DNA from: Pikeienuella litoralis
GTDB lineage: Bacteria; Pseudomonadota; Alphaproteobacteria; Rhodobacterales; Rhodobacteraceae
DNA length: 64,000 nucleotides
Reading direction: 5' to 3'
Assembly: GCF_037646705.1 (NCBI RefSeq)
Contig: NZ_JBBHER010000004.1
Location: 248,001-312,000 of the forward strand
The translations under genes and the position numbers were made by a program. The notes beneath the pieces are model-generated. The model made no database searches and had not been told where the DNA came from. It saw only the letters and a list, made by a program, of their open reading frames with translations. Below, in pieces: positions 11,501 through 19,273 of the stretch; the first letter of the stretch is position 1; each line of letters opens with the position of its first letter.

Positions 11501-11712
11501 GGTTCGAGGATGGATTCGCCAACGGCTCCGCCCTCATCGTCCGCTCGCTGGACGCGCTCGCCAGCCTGGCGGAGCGCGACGGCTTCTCGGTCGCGACCGG
11601 GGCCGCGGACGGCGTCCTCCTCACCTACGAGACGGCGGCGGGGATCTCGACCATCGACATCATCCTCGGCCACGAGGGCGCGGCGGCCTACGACAGTCTC
11701 CTCTTCGCGTGA
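8539..11712 (+). CDS. Large beta-helix / RTX-type secreted protein
   Basis: Predicted exoprotein of 1057 residues. Residues 1-440 form a right-handed parallel beta-helix that begins VSSSAELLSAVEQAKGGERI, an opening common in alginate epimerase- and PL6-like proteins. They carry repeated short strands such as DVTLERVDVATHRTAVVI and GVTVRDSHLHDIRNDGITI. About 450-505 are haemolysin-type Ca2+ repeats (GGDGDDRLIGG, GGAGDDVMTGG). A module of about 95 residues follows, then a Gly/Asp-rich linker (about 613-710), then three more diverged copies of the module, one of them after a Pro-rich spacer. There is no N-terminal signal peptide, which fits type I secretion through a C-terminal signal, but no exporter genes are nearby. 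The start appears to be TTG at 8539, with GGGCGAGGG upstream. No catalytic residues can be assigned; a polysaccharide-active or surface role is inference. Confidence 0.85.
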   Translation: MKISVSSSAELLSAVEQAKGGERIELQSGDYSSLALRNFTFTNPVTITSADTDAPTVFGGRFAIMESAGIRLESINFHLADDEPLDQLIQVNIHGSEDIVLSDISVVGRVPGPGEGIAQEDLTRANYGAVKPIEGQPHGVGVTLRDSKDVTLERVDVATHRTAVVIRDMDGVTVRDSHLHDIRNDGITITESNDILIADNLFDNFFPMLSATDDFMRDHSDFIQYWGTHGSRGIDGLEISGNVMLQGGGNAGQTQAIFGRIAESSGDIENIVFKNFSIHDNLINTSHPHGIVVSDVEGAEVHHNTILPAPLDPTMPSSTDGHPWITITTDARRGTDGAFDLSRGHMPEDVTVEQNLVVGAKDGDGVRVLHLTPQEQAAHDVAIADNAMLTTNPISANFWGRLFPQLLDDPATDVSALIGLDIGGVRDLAPWLIEAAAAINTTPPDLVSGGPGDDVLVAAELSDAPDVKLNGGDGDDRLIGGDGLDTLYGGAGDDVMTGGARGDMFSLSAPARGGFETDVITDLNFAEGDHISLTDGFSHGFFGDRPGPDSALVLVGRSAVISSDAALAELAENRNISLNETAAGDLEIVFDLDGRGVPDYVVRLEGYAATYRGDAEDGGPSGGADDDTPPPAPDGDKTEGDGQDQSGGSDHADGGGGDGAAGDGGGPDVADGEGGGEGGGGDDAARGGDGSDVADGGDGGARSDDGAFVFKIPDGPNGGHDLIENLALAGGDSLTLTTETPFTVFEQSGARHIRFDDGGHDVLIQSDAALAELARLGLARFTFDQDGVTISFDLERDGFDPIDSGYRLTIQGDSAQALAARFGDAAPQTPPTAPPAPPEERAGPEDLLIEAPDFAGGETIHLDGFPPGYFSGIFGARAADGSALEIASLGDLATLARHPLASVARGDGAGAAVIRFSLDDGNEAALTVDGLTLGAVDQIVDGGDGPAPQGRAGADRFTLSGGRAVDGALELNFDERDSLIFSGFENGRFEDGFANGSALIVRSLDALASLAERDGFSVATGAADGVLLTYETAAGISTIDIILGHEGAAAYDSLLFA

Positions 11713-11722
11713 GGCGCGGCGG

Positions 11723-11752
11723 GGCGGCGCCTCACCCGAACGAGGCGCCGCC
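11723..11752. terminator. Hairpin between convergent RTX gene and livM2
   Basis: Perfect 11-base-pair inverted repeat (GGCGGCGCCTC, 11723-11733, with GAGGCGCCGCC, 11742-11752) and an eight-base loop, in the 45 bases between two convergent genes. It could end transcription from both sides. It has no T-tract in either direction, so it is not a textbook intrinsic terminator. Confidence 0.55.
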
Positions 11753-11757
11753 TGACG

Positions 11758-12750
11758 CTATAGCGGGCGCTTGAGCCAGCGGGAGAGGACGCCGATGATC
11801 CCCTCGCGGAACAGGAGCACGCCGAGGACGAAGATCGCCCCCTGGATCACCATCACCCAGGCGCCGAACGTGGTGAGATAGTTCTGCATCGTCACGATCA
11901 CCGCGGCGCCGACCAGCGGCCCGAAGATCGTGCCCATGCCGCCGAGAAGGGTCATCAGCACCACCTCGCCGGACATCATCCAGTGCACGTCGGTCAGCGA
12001 GGCGAGCTGGAAGACCTGGCTCTTCATCGCCCCCGCCAGCCCCGCCATCGTCGCCGAGAGGACGAAGACCAGCAGCTTGTAGCGGTTGACCTGGTAGCCG
12101 AGCGAGACCGCGCGCGGCTCGTTCTCGCGGATCGCCTTCAGGACCTGCCCGAACGGCGAATGGGTGACCCGGTAGAGAAAGAGGACGCCGCCGAAGGTCA
12201 CGGCGAGGACGAAGTAATAGAGGTTGATGTCTTCGCGCATCGAGATCAGGCCGAAAAGGTCGTTGCGCGGCACCGACTGGATGCCGTCCTCGCCGCCGGT
12301 GAAGCCGGCCTGAAGGGCGACGAAATAGAGCATCTGCGCGAAGGCGAGGGTCACCATCGCGAAATAGATGCCCTGACGGCGGATCGACAGCGAGCCGATC
12401 ACGAGGCCGAGAAACGCCGCCGCCGCCGCGCCGCAGAGGACGGAGAGCTCCGGCGTGAGCCCCCAGACCTTGGCGGCGTGGGCGGCGATATAGCTCGCGC
12501 CGCCGAAATAGGCCGCGTGGCCGAAGGAGAGCAGCCCGCCGAAGCCGAGCAGCAGGTTGAACGCGGCCGCGAACAGCGCGAAGCACATCAGCTTCATCAC
12601 GAAGACCGGATAGAGCAGGAACGGCGCGACCATCAGCAGCGCCAGCAGCCCGACGAAGATCGCCTTGTGCAGCCCCGGCATGCCGACCCCGCGCGGGGCG
12701 GGCGCCGATCCGGCGGCGGCGGCGGCGGCCGCATGCGCCTTCATCGCCAT
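11758..12750 (-). CDS. livM: Branched-chain-type ABC transporter permease LivM (second system)
   Basis: Membrane permease of the second Liv-type importer, 330 residues. An Ala-rich cytoplasmic N-terminus is followed by about ten hydrophobic segments, with the motif GLLSFGHAAYFGGASYI and the cytoplasmic loop SPFGQVLKAIRENEPRAVSL. The ATG at 12750 overlaps the livH2 stop by one base (TGATG), so translation is coupled. The frame is open far upstream, but that part lies inside livH2 and is not protein-like. It is the last gene of the operon. Confidence 0.93.
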   Translation of the reverse strand: MAMKAHAAAAAAAGSAPAPRGVGMPGLHKAIFVGLLALLMVAPFLLYPVFVMKLMCFALFAAAFNLLLGFGGLLSFGHAAYFGGASYIAAHAAKVWGLTPELSVLCGAAAAAFLGLVIGSLSIRRQGIYFAMVTLAFAQMLYFVALQAGFTGGEDGIQSVPRNDLFGLISMREDINLYYFVLAVTFGGVLFLYRVTHSPFGQVLKAIRENEPRAVSLGYQVNRYKLLVFVLSATMAGLAGAMKSQVFQLASLTDVHWMMSGEVVLMTLLGGMGTIFGPLVGAAVIVTMQNYLTTFGAWVMVIQGAIFVLGVLLFREGIIGVLSRWLKRPL

Positions 12751-13637
12751 CACGCGGCCCTCCCGAACAGACCCTCGGGTTTGATCAGGAGCACGATCGC
12801 CATGATCACGAAAATCACCACTGCGGATCCCTCCGGATAGAAGACGCGGGTCAGCCCCTCGACGATGCCGAGCCCGAACCCGGTCAGGATCGAGCCGAGG
12901 ATCGAGCCCATCCCGCCGATGACCACGACCGCGAAGACGACGATGATCAGATCCGCGCCCATGTTCGGATTGACCGAATAGATCGGCGCGGCCAGAACCC
13001 CGGCGAACCCCGCCAGGGCGACGCCGAAGCCGTAGGTCAGCATGATCATGCGCGGCACGTTGATGCCGAAGGCGCCGACCAGAACCGGGTTCTCGGTCGC
13101 GGCGCGAAGATAGCCGCCGAGCCGGGTCTTCTCGATCATGAACCAGGTGCCGAAGCAGATCAGCAGAGACGCCACCACGACCCAGGCGCGATAGACGGGC
13201 AGGAACATGAAGCCGAGATTCCACCCGCCGCTGAGCACGGAGGGAATCTGGTACGGGAGGCCGGACACGCCGTAATAGTTCGTGAACAGCCCCTGCAGGA
13301 TCAGCGCGACCCCGAAGGTCAGCAGCAGACCGTAGAGATGATCCAGATGGTAGAGCTGCGAGATCGTGAACCGCTCCAGCAGGACGCCGAAGACGCCCAT
13401 GATCAGCGGCGCCAGAATCAGCGCCGGCCAGTAGCCGATCCCGAGATAGGTGAGCAGCATCCAGGCGACGAAGGCGCCCATCATGTACTGCGCGCCATGG
13501 GAGAAGTTGATGATGTTCAGCAAGCCGAAGATCACCGCGAGGCCGAGGGAGAGCACCGCGTAGAAAGAGCCGTTGATCAGCCCCAGAAGCAGCTGTCCCA
13601 TCAGCACTTGCGGCGGTATGCCCAGAAGTTCGAACAT
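12750..13637 (-). CDS. livH: Branched-chain-type ABC transporter permease LivH (second system)
   Basis: Membrane permease of the second Liv-type importer, 295 residues, the standard LivH length. Motifs include LINGSFYAVLSLGLAVIFG at the N-terminus, INFSHGAQYMMGAF, GLLLTFGVALILQGL and the C-terminal IKPEGLFGRAA. It lies downstream of the binding-protein gene across an 81-base gap with a stable hairpin and is coupled to livM2. Together with LivM2, LivG2 and LivF2 it completes a full importer. Confidence 0.94.
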   Translation of the reverse strand: MFELLGIPPQVLMGQLLLGLINGSFYAVLSLGLAVIFGLLNIINFSHGAQYMMGAFVAWMLLTYLGIGYWPALILAPLIMGVFGVLLERFTISQLYHLDHLYGLLLTFGVALILQGLFTNYYGVSGLPYQIPSVLSGGWNLGFMFLPVYRAWVVVASLLICFGTWFMIEKTRLGGYLRAATENPVLVGAFGINVPRMIMLTYGFGVALAGFAGVLAAPIYSVNPNMGADLIIVVFAVVVIGGMGSILGSILTGFGLGIVEGLTRVFYPEGSAVVIFVIMAIVLLIKPEGLFGRAA

Positions 13638-13673
13638 GGCGCGGGCCCCGTTTTATCGTTCCATCAATGCTGA

Positions 13674-13702
13674 GCGGCGCGCCGGATCATCCGACGCGCC
13701 GC
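13674..13702 (-). other. Intercistronic hairpin between second binding-protein gene and livH2
   Basis: Inverted repeat with outer arms GCGGCGCG (13674-13681) and CGCGCCGC (13695-13702), and inner arms CGGAT/ATCCG separated from them by one mismatch. This gives a long, very stable stem just after the binding-protein stop. There is no T-tract. Its position matches the hairpin of the first Liv operon. Confidence 0.65.
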
Positions 13703-13718
13703 CTTGCGCGTCTCGCGT

Positions 13719-14918
13719 TTACTTCTTCGAGAAATCGCACTTGTCGAGCATCGGCAGGAACGCGTCCTCTCCGGAGATCGTGGCGACCTTGTTGTAGAGA
13801 TCCCACTCGCCCGACGATTCCTCCGGCGTCTTCACCTGGAAGAGATACATGTCGTGGATGCCGCGGCCGTCGGCCCGGATATAGCCCTTGCCGAACAGGA
13901 CGTCGTCGAAATGCATCTCCTTCATCTTGTCCGCGACCACCCGGCCGTCGGTGGTGCCGGCCGCCTTGACCGCGCGGAGATAGTGCAGCGCGCTGGAGTA
14001 GACGCCGGCCTGAACCATGCTGGGCATCGAGCCGTGACGCTCCAGGAAGCGCTTCGACCATTCCCGCGTGCCGTCGTTCTCATCCCAGTAATAGGCCTCG
14101 GTCATCGAGAGGCCGGCCCGGGTCTCGGGGCTGAGCGCGTGCACGTCGGTGATGAAGAAGAGCAGCGCGGCGAGCTTCTGCCCGGCCTGGGTGATGCCGA
14201 ACTCCTCGGCCTGCTTGATCGCGTTGACGGTGTCGCCGCCGGCGTTGGCGAGCCCGATCACGTCCGCGCCGCTGGCCTGCGCCTGCAGCAGGAAGGACGA
14301 GAAATCGGTGGCCGGGAACGGCACGTTGACGGTGCCGACGACTTCGCCGCCATTGGCCTCGACGACCGCGGCGGTGTTCTCTTCAAGCGAATGGCCGAAG
14401 GCGTAATCCGCGGTGAGGAAGAACCATTTCTTCCCGCCGGCCAGGGTCATCGCCTTGCCGGTGCCGTTGGCGAGGGCCGCGGTGTCATAGGTCCAGTGGA
14501 TCGTGGTCGGCAGGCACTGCTCATGCGTGAGCGCGGTGGAGCCGGCGCCGGAATTGACGAGAACGCCGTTCTTCTCGTGGGTGATCTGGGCGACGGCGAG
14601 CGCGACCGACGAGGTCGGCACGTCGAGGATCGCGGTCACGCCCTCCTCGTCATACCACTTGCGGGCGATGTTGGAGCCGATATCCGGCTTGTTCTGGTGG
14701 TCGGCGGAGACGATCTCGATGTTGAGCCCGCCCTCCTCGGCCATGAAATCCTCGGCCGCCATGCGCGCGGCGACGACCGAGCCTTCGCCGGTCAGGTCCG
14801 AGTAGATCCCGGAACGGTCGTTCATCACGCCCATCTTGACGTTGATGTCCTGCGCCAGAGCCGGGGCGGCTCCGATCGCGCCGAGAACGGCGGCGGTCAT
14901 GGCGAATCTTGCTAACAT
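13719..14918 (-). CDS. ABC transporter substrate-binding protein (HAAT/Liv type)
   Basis: Periplasmic binding protein of the second Liv-type importer, 399 residues. It has a Sec signal peptide (FAMTAAVLGAIGAAPALAQ, cleavage after ALA or LAQ). The mature part begins VKMGVMNDRSGIYSDLTGEG. Ligand-lobe motifs include VNSGAGSTALTHEQC and FLTADYAFGHSLEENT, with TDFSSFLLQAQASGADVIGL in the hinge region. GGGAGAG lies five bases upstream of the ATG at 14918. The gene sits between livF2 and livH2. The family includes binders of amino acids, amides and aromatic acids; nothing here decides the ligand. Confidence 0.93.
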   Translation of the reverse strand: MLARFAMTAAVLGAIGAAPALAQDINVKMGVMNDRSGIYSDLTGEGSVVAARMAAEDFMAEEGGLNIEIVSADHQNKPDIGSNIARKWYDEEGVTAILDVPTSSVALAVAQITHEKNGVLVNSGAGSTALTHEQCLPTTIHWTYDTAALANGTGKAMTLAGGKKWFFLTADYAFGHSLEENTAAVVEANGGEVVGTVNVPFPATDFSSFLLQAQASGADVIGLANAGGDTVNAIKQAEEFGITQAGQKLAALLFFITDVHALSPETRAGLSMTEAYYWDENDGTREWSKRFLERHGSMPSMVQAGVYSSALHYLRAVKAAGTTDGRVVADKMKEMHFDDVLFGKGYIRADGRGIHDMYLFQVKTPEESSGEWDLYNKVATISGEDAFLPMLDKCDFSKK

Positions 14919-14963
14919 TTCGTCTCTCCCATGTCGCGGCGCATGACGCGCCGGTTTTCAATG

Positions 14964-15716
14964 TCAAACGCTCAGGTAGCCCTGAATCTTTTCCGTGTTC
15001 GCCTCAAGGTCGGCGTTGGGGATCATGTCGATCACCCTGCCCTGCTCGATCACGTAATGCCGGTCCGCGTTCAACGCGGCGAAGCGAAAATTCTGCTCGA
15101 CCAGCACGATGGTGAAGCCGGCCTTCTTCAGCTCCGCGATGGTGCGGCCGATCTGCTGGACGATGACCGGGGCGAGCCCTTCGGTCGGCTCGTCCAGCAA
15201 CAGGAGCCGCGCGCCGGTCCGCAGGATCCGGGCGATGGCGAGCATCTGCTGCTCGCCGCCGGAAAGCTTCGTGCCCTGGCTGCGGCGCCGGTCGAGCAGG
15301 TTCGGAAACAGGTCGTAGATCCGCGCGACCGACAGCCCGCCCTCGGCGATCCGCGGCGGCAGCATCAGGTTCTCCTCGACGCTCAGCGAAGAGAAGATCC
15401 CGCGCTCCTCCGGGCAGATCGCGATGCCGAGCCGCGCGATCTGGCGGGCCTGCATGCCGATGGTCTCGACGCCGTTGAACGCGACCGAGCCGCGGCGCTT
15501 GGCGAGGATGCCCATGATCGCGCCCAGCGTCGAGGTCTTGCCGGCGCCGTTGCGCCCGAGCAGCGTCACCACCTCGCCCTGATGGACATGAAACTCCACG
15601 CCGTGCAGCGCCTGGCTTTCGCCATACCAGCCTTCGAGCCCGCTGACCGACAGCAGCGCGCCGGCCGCGCTCTTTGCGGCGGCGCTCGGGGGCGGAGATG
15701 TGCGCGCGTCAGCCAT
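14964..15716 (-). CDS. livF: Branched-chain-type ABC transporter ATP-binding protein LivF (second system)
   Basis: Cytoplasmic ATPase of the second Liv importer, 250 residues. Walker A is GRNGAGKTST, the signature is LSGGEQQML, and Walker B is LLLLDEPTEGLAP. The first ~20 residues are a low-complexity Ala/Ser/Pro leader. The ATG at 15716 overlaps the livG2 stop by eight bases and has GGAG just upstream; a TTG 12 bases earlier is less likely. Confidence 0.93.
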   Translation of the reverse strand: MADARTSPPPSAAAKSAAGALLSVSGLEGWYGESQALHGVEFHVHQGEVVTLLGRNGAGKTSTLGAIMGILAKRRGSVAFNGVETIGMQARQIARLGIAICPEERGIFSSLSVEENLMLPPRIAEGGLSVARIYDLFPNLLDRRRSQGTKLSGGEQQMLAIARILRTGARLLLLDEPTEGLAPVIVQQIGRTIAELKKAGFTIVLVEQNFRFAALNADRHYVIEQGRVIDMIPNADLEANTEKIQGYLSV

Positions 15717-16458
15717 CGGCGGCTCCAATATAGGCCTCGATCACTTCGGGGGCGTTCGAGATCTCGTCATAGGCGCCCTCCGCGAGGATCTCGCCCCGCG
15801 CGAGGACCGTGATCCGATCCGAGAGATTGGCGACCACGGAGAGGTTGTGCTCCACCATCAGGATGGTCCTGCCCTCCCCGATCCGCCGGATCAGCGCGGA
15901 GATCCGCTCGACATCCTCCTGCGCCATGCCGGCCATCGGCTCGTCCAGCAGCAGCATCTCGGGATCGAGCGCCAGCGTCGTGGCGATCTCGAGCGCGCGC
16001 TTGCGGCCGTAGGAGAGCTCCGCCGCGCGGTGATTCACGAACTCCAGCAGCCCGACCGAGTCGATATGCGCCCGGGCCTGGTCGTCCAGCCGCGCCAGAG
16101 CCCGCTCCGAGCGCCAGAAATCATAGCTCTCGCCGCGCTTGCGCTGAAGCGCGATCCGGACGTTCTCCAGCACGGTCAGATCGTTGAACACCGCCGAAAT
16201 CTGGAACGAGCGCACGATGCCGAGCCGCGCGATCGCCGCCGGAGAGAGGCCGGTGATGTCGCGGCCCGCGTAGACGATCTTGCCCGAGGTCGGCTGGAGA
16301 AACTTGGTCAGAAGGTTGAAGCAGGTGGTCTTGCCGGCGCCGTTCGGCCCGATCAGCGCGTGGATCGTGCCCTTCTCGACGGAGAGATCGACATTGTTGA
16401 CGGCGACGAAACCCTTGAACTCTTTGGTCAGGCCCGTGGCCTGAAGCATCACGCCCAT
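15709..16458 (-). CDS. livG: Branched-chain-type ABC transporter ATP-binding protein LivG (second system)
   Basis: Cytoplasmic ATPase of the second Liv importer, 249 residues from the ATG at 16458 (MGVMLQATGLTKEFKG). Walker A is GPNGAGKTT, the signature is LSYGRKRALEIA, and Walker B is LLLLDEPMAGM. The Q-loop region is GIVRSFQISAVFNDLTVLENV. The frame runs 75 bases further upstream, but GAGGCGGA sits just before the chosen ATG. It is the first gene of an operon ordered livG-livF-binding protein-livH-livM, unlike the first system, where the binding protein leads. Confidence 0.92.
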   Translation of the reverse strand: MGVMLQATGLTKEFKGFVAVNNVDLSVEKGTIHALIGPNGAGKTTCFNLLTKFLQPTSGKIVYAGRDITGLSPAAIARLGIVRSFQISAVFNDLTVLENVRIALQRKRGESYDFWRSERALARLDDQARAHIDSVGLLEFVNHRAAELSYGRKRALEIATTLALDPEMLLLDEPMAGMAQEDVERISALIRRIGEGRTILMVEHNLSVVANLSDRITVLARGEILAEGAYDEISNAPEVIEAYIGAADG

Positions 16459-16761
16459 TCCGCCTCGCTCGCGGAGCGCCTGCGTCCCCGTGAAAACAGC
16501 CGACCATTCTTCACTACGCCGTCTCCTGAACATGATGCCGAACCGGCGACCCCGGCCGCCGGGGCGGGTGATGCCAAATGTCGGCCGCTCGCGTCAAGCA
16601 ATATAGCCCGCGAATTCAGCCTTCATCCATATTGACCAGAATGCCCATCAATATACAAGAGAGATCCCGGACCTGTGGGACCATCAATGACTGGAACCGG
16701 GCGGCGCCGCTACGTAAATGGGACGCCGGTTCTCAAGATTCGTTTACAAGGGAGTGATATA
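16459..16761. promoter_or_regulatory. Divergent intergenic region, livG2 / TRAP binding protein
   Basis: No gene is visible in these 303 bases. It should hold promoters for both flanking units. It contains ATATTG (16629-16634) facing CAATAT (16649-16654) across 14 bases, and a third CAATAT at 16599-16604, in an AT-richer patch. These may be operator half-sites. A strong SD (AAGGGAG) precedes the plus-strand gene. No promoter can be fixed by eye. Confidence 0.4.
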
Positions 16762-17856
16762 ATGGACCGTCGTTCGTTCATCAGAACCGCCGGCGCCGCC
16801 GGGATCGGCGCGGGCGCCAGCGCGCTCGCCGCGCCTGCGATCGCGCAGGGCAACATCACCTGGCGCATGGTCACGACATGGCCGAAGAACTTTCCCGGGC
16901 TCGGCGTCGGCGCGCAGCGGCTCGCCGACCGAATCACGGCCGCCTCCGGCGGGCGCCTCACGGTCCAGGTCTATTCGGCGGGCGAACTGGTCCCGGCGCT
17001 CCAGTCGCTCGACGCCGTGATCGACGGCACCGCCGAGATGTCGCACAGCGCGGCCTATTACTGGCAGAACAAGTCCCCCGCCCTCACCTTCTTCACCGGC
17101 GTTCCCTTCGGCATGACCTCGCGCGAGCTGACGGCCTGGGTGCGCTACATGGGCGGCCAGGAGATCTGGGACGAGGTCTACGACCAGTTCGGCGTTCAGG
17201 GATTCCTCTCGGGAGACACCGGGACCCAGGCCGGCGGCTGGTTCCGCGACGAGCTCACCGGGCTTGATTCGGTGAAGGGCCTGCGCTTCCGCACCCCCGG
17301 CCTCGGCGGGCGCGTGTGGGAGAAGCTCGGCGTCACCGTCACCAATCTCGCGGCGGGCGACATCTTCCAGGCGCTGCAGTCCGGCACGCTCGACGCGGCC
17401 GAGTTCGTCGGCCCCTACAACGATCTCGCGCTCGGCTTCTATCAGGTGGCGAAGAACTACTACTTCCCGAGCTTCGTGGAGCCCGGCCTCGCCACCGAGC
17501 TCGTCGTCGACAAGGCGAAATATCAGGCGCTGCCCGACGATCTCCAGGCCATCGTCCGCGATGTCGCGCAGGCGGAATACGATCAGGTCTCGTCGGATTT
17601 CTTCGCGAACGATCCGCGCGCCCTGCAGACGCTGGTCAACGATCACGGCGTCATGGTGCGCCAGTTCCCCGAGGACATCGTCGAGGCGGGGGCCGCGGCG
17701 GCGAGGGACATCCTTCAGGAGCTGCGCGATTCGGACGATGCGCTGACCAAGAAGACGACCGAGAGCTTCATCGAGGCGCTCAACATCGTCCGCACGCGGT
17801 CCGAGAGCATCGACAGCCCGTATATCGTCGCGCGCGAGAAGTATTTCCGGATCTGA
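16762..17856 (+). CDS. TRAP transporter substrate-binding protein, TakP-like (orphan)
   Basis: Periplasmic DctP-family binding protein of 364 residues with a twin-arginine signal (MDRRSFIRTAGAAGIGAG, cleavage near AIAQ). Motifs shared with the 2-oxoacid/lactate-binding TakP group are YSAGELVPALQSLDAV, GGWFRDEL, LRFRTPGLGGRVWEKLG, AGDIFQALQSGTLDAAEFVGPYND and the C-terminal TRSESIDSPYIVAREKYF. The start is the ATG at 16762 with AAGGGAG upstream. No dctQ or dctM gene adjoins it; the TRAP permease at 20744-22567 has its own binding protein. It may therefore serve a permease elsewhere. The family call is strong; a 2-oxo- or hydroxy-acid ligand is inferred. Confidence 0.9.
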   Translation: MDRRSFIRTAGAAGIGAGASALAAPAIAQGNITWRMVTTWPKNFPGLGVGAQRLADRITAASGGRLTVQVYSAGELVPALQSLDAVIDGTAEMSHSAAYYWQNKSPALTFFTGVPFGMTSRELTAWVRYMGGQEIWDEVYDQFGVQGFLSGDTGTQAGGWFRDELTGLDSVKGLRFRTPGLGGRVWEKLGVTVTNLAAGDIFQALQSGTLDAAEFVGPYNDLALGFYQVAKNYYFPSFVEPGLATELVVDKAKYQALPDDLQAIVRDVAQAEYDQVSSDFFANDPRALQTLVNDHGVMVRQFPEDIVEAGAAAARDILQELRDSDDALTKKTTESFIEALNIVRTRSESIDSPYIVAREKYFRI

Positions 17857-17886
17857 TCCGGGCGGAAGCGGCCCGCACGCGCCTGG

Positions 17887-17915
17887 CGGCCGGCCCCGAT
17901 GGGCCGGCCGTTTTC
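17887..17915 (+). terminator. Intrinsic terminator after the TakP-like gene
   Basis: Perfect 10-base-pair stem (CGGCCGGCCC, 17887-17896, with GGGCCGGCCG, 17901-17910), a four-base loop CGAT and a following TTTTC run. It lies 31 bases after the stop codon and just before the stop of the convergent gene. It is the clearest rho-independent terminator in the window. Confidence 0.88.
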
Positions 17916-19273
17916 TATTCCCCGGCCGGAAGAGCCCCGGCCTCCGCCGGATCGGCCTCCTCCGGCGCGCCGAGCTCGGGCGCGTCCCGCGGCTTGACCG
18001 GCTTCGGCGGCGGCGCCCGCCAAGATTTCAGGTTCACGCCCACCAGGTCGTAGAAACCCGGGACGATCCGTTCGAGGTCTTCGATGAAGGTCCTGCGCCC
18101 CGCGAAGCGCTTGCCGAGACCCTCCACCAGCAGGATCTCGAAGCTGTGCGGCACGGCGCCGGGATTGTCGTTCTGGATCGCGGCGGGGTCCGCCCTGAGC
18201 CGCGCGACGGCCTTGCTGGTCGGCGCGCCCCGCCCCGGCCAATGCGCGCGCACCAGCAAGCGGTCGTCATCGTCGGGAAGCATCCGCAGCAGCCAGTTCA
18301 CCCGCGCCTTGGTCGATTTCCGGTCGGCCGGGGCCTTCACCATCATCGAGACCGAAATCGTGCGCCGGGCCGCATCGGCGCAGATCTCGATGTCGGAGGC
18401 GCAATCCGGCACGCGGATGGTCGATGAGAGCGCATGGCGATCCACCAGCTTCGCGCTCTGATCCTTCAAGCGCGCGCCCGGATCGTCGGCGAATCTCCGT
18501 TCGATCCGGGCCGTCACCTCGCGGCCCACATGGCTGGATATGTGGAGGCAGAGATCCCGCTCCTCGGCGAACCAGCTGGCGACCGCCGCCTCGACCTCGG
18601 GGGAGGATCTTTTCAGCGCCGCGTCGTTGGACACGGCCTGCGCGATGTCTTTCCAGGACGGGGCCATCTGCGTGAAGCGCTCGACGCCCGTGGCCGGATG
18701 CGCGAGGAAATGATTGAGCTGGTCGAGAAGATAGGATTGCTCCGGGCCCTCGACCGCCCCGTGATAGCCGAGGATTTCGCAGGTTGTCGCAAGCCTTGGC
18801 CAGGACCAGTGAAAGAGGCCGACCTTGCGCAGGAGCATCTTCGGGATGGAGACGGGGGAATGGTCCGCGCGGGCGACGAACTGGTTCGAGATCGTGATCA
18901 CGGCGTCTATCCTGTTCGCCCGGGCCAGCTCCACGTATTTCTGGACCTGTTCATTCGTCAGCTCGTTCCGGCCGATCTTCGCCTCGACCAGCGCGGACCA
19001 CCTGGATCGTCCGGTGTCGACGACGATCAACCCGTCCGGCCGGCATCCGACGTCCGTCTCCTCCTTGAGGACGACCTCGGTGAAGGCGCCGATCCGGGTT
19101 CGCTTTCCGATGCGCAGGCCGACCGTCGCGAGAACATCTTCGGCGAGAGCGGGGATCTGCGTCATCACCGCGAGGACGATCGACGCGACGCGCTTCTCCT
19201 TGCTTGTCTCCGCGAGAATTGGAAAAAGCCTGGCGACATCGCCGCTGACGAGAAAGTCCGGCCGCTCAATCAT
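17915..19273 (-). CDS. Conserved protein with PD-(D/E)XK nuclease-like fold, function unknown
   Basis: A protein of 452 residues without signal peptide or membrane segments. The N-terminal third looks like a PD-(D/E)XK core: E67, then RPD80-GLIVVD, a strand with LVE97-A-K99, and a helix with Q109-V-Q-K-Y113. The spacing D80-x16-E97-x-K99 fits the family. Further features are GLFHWSWPRLATTCEIL and a C-terminal half with two-strand repeats, ending in a Pro/Glu-rich tail. The start is the ATG at 19273 with GGGGGGA upstream. I recall similar proteins annotated as 'stress response protein', but no function is established to my knowledge. It stands alone between a TRAP binding protein and a transporter, with no methylase or helicase partner. 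Nuclease activity is inference from the motif. Confidence 0.75.
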   Translation of the reverse strand: MIERPDFLVSGDVARLFPILAETSKEKRVASIVLAVMTQIPALAEDVLATVGLRIGKRTRIGAFTEVVLKEETDVGCRPDGLIVVDTGRSRWSALVEAKIGRNELTNEQVQKYVELARANRIDAVITISNQFVARADHSPVSIPKMLLRKVGLFHWSWPRLATTCEILGYHGAVEGPEQSYLLDQLNHFLAHPATGVERFTQMAPSWKDIAQAVSNDAALKRSSPEVEAAVASWFAEERDLCLHISSHVGREVTARIERRFADDPGARLKDQSAKLVDRHALSSTIRVPDCASDIEICADAARRTISVSMMVKAPADRKSTKARVNWLLRMLPDDDDRLLVRAHWPGRGAPTSKAVARLRADPAAIQNDNPGAVPHSFEILLVEGLGKRFAGRRTFIEDLERIVPGFYDLVGVNLKSWRAPPPKPVKPRDAPELGAPEEADPAEAGALPAGE

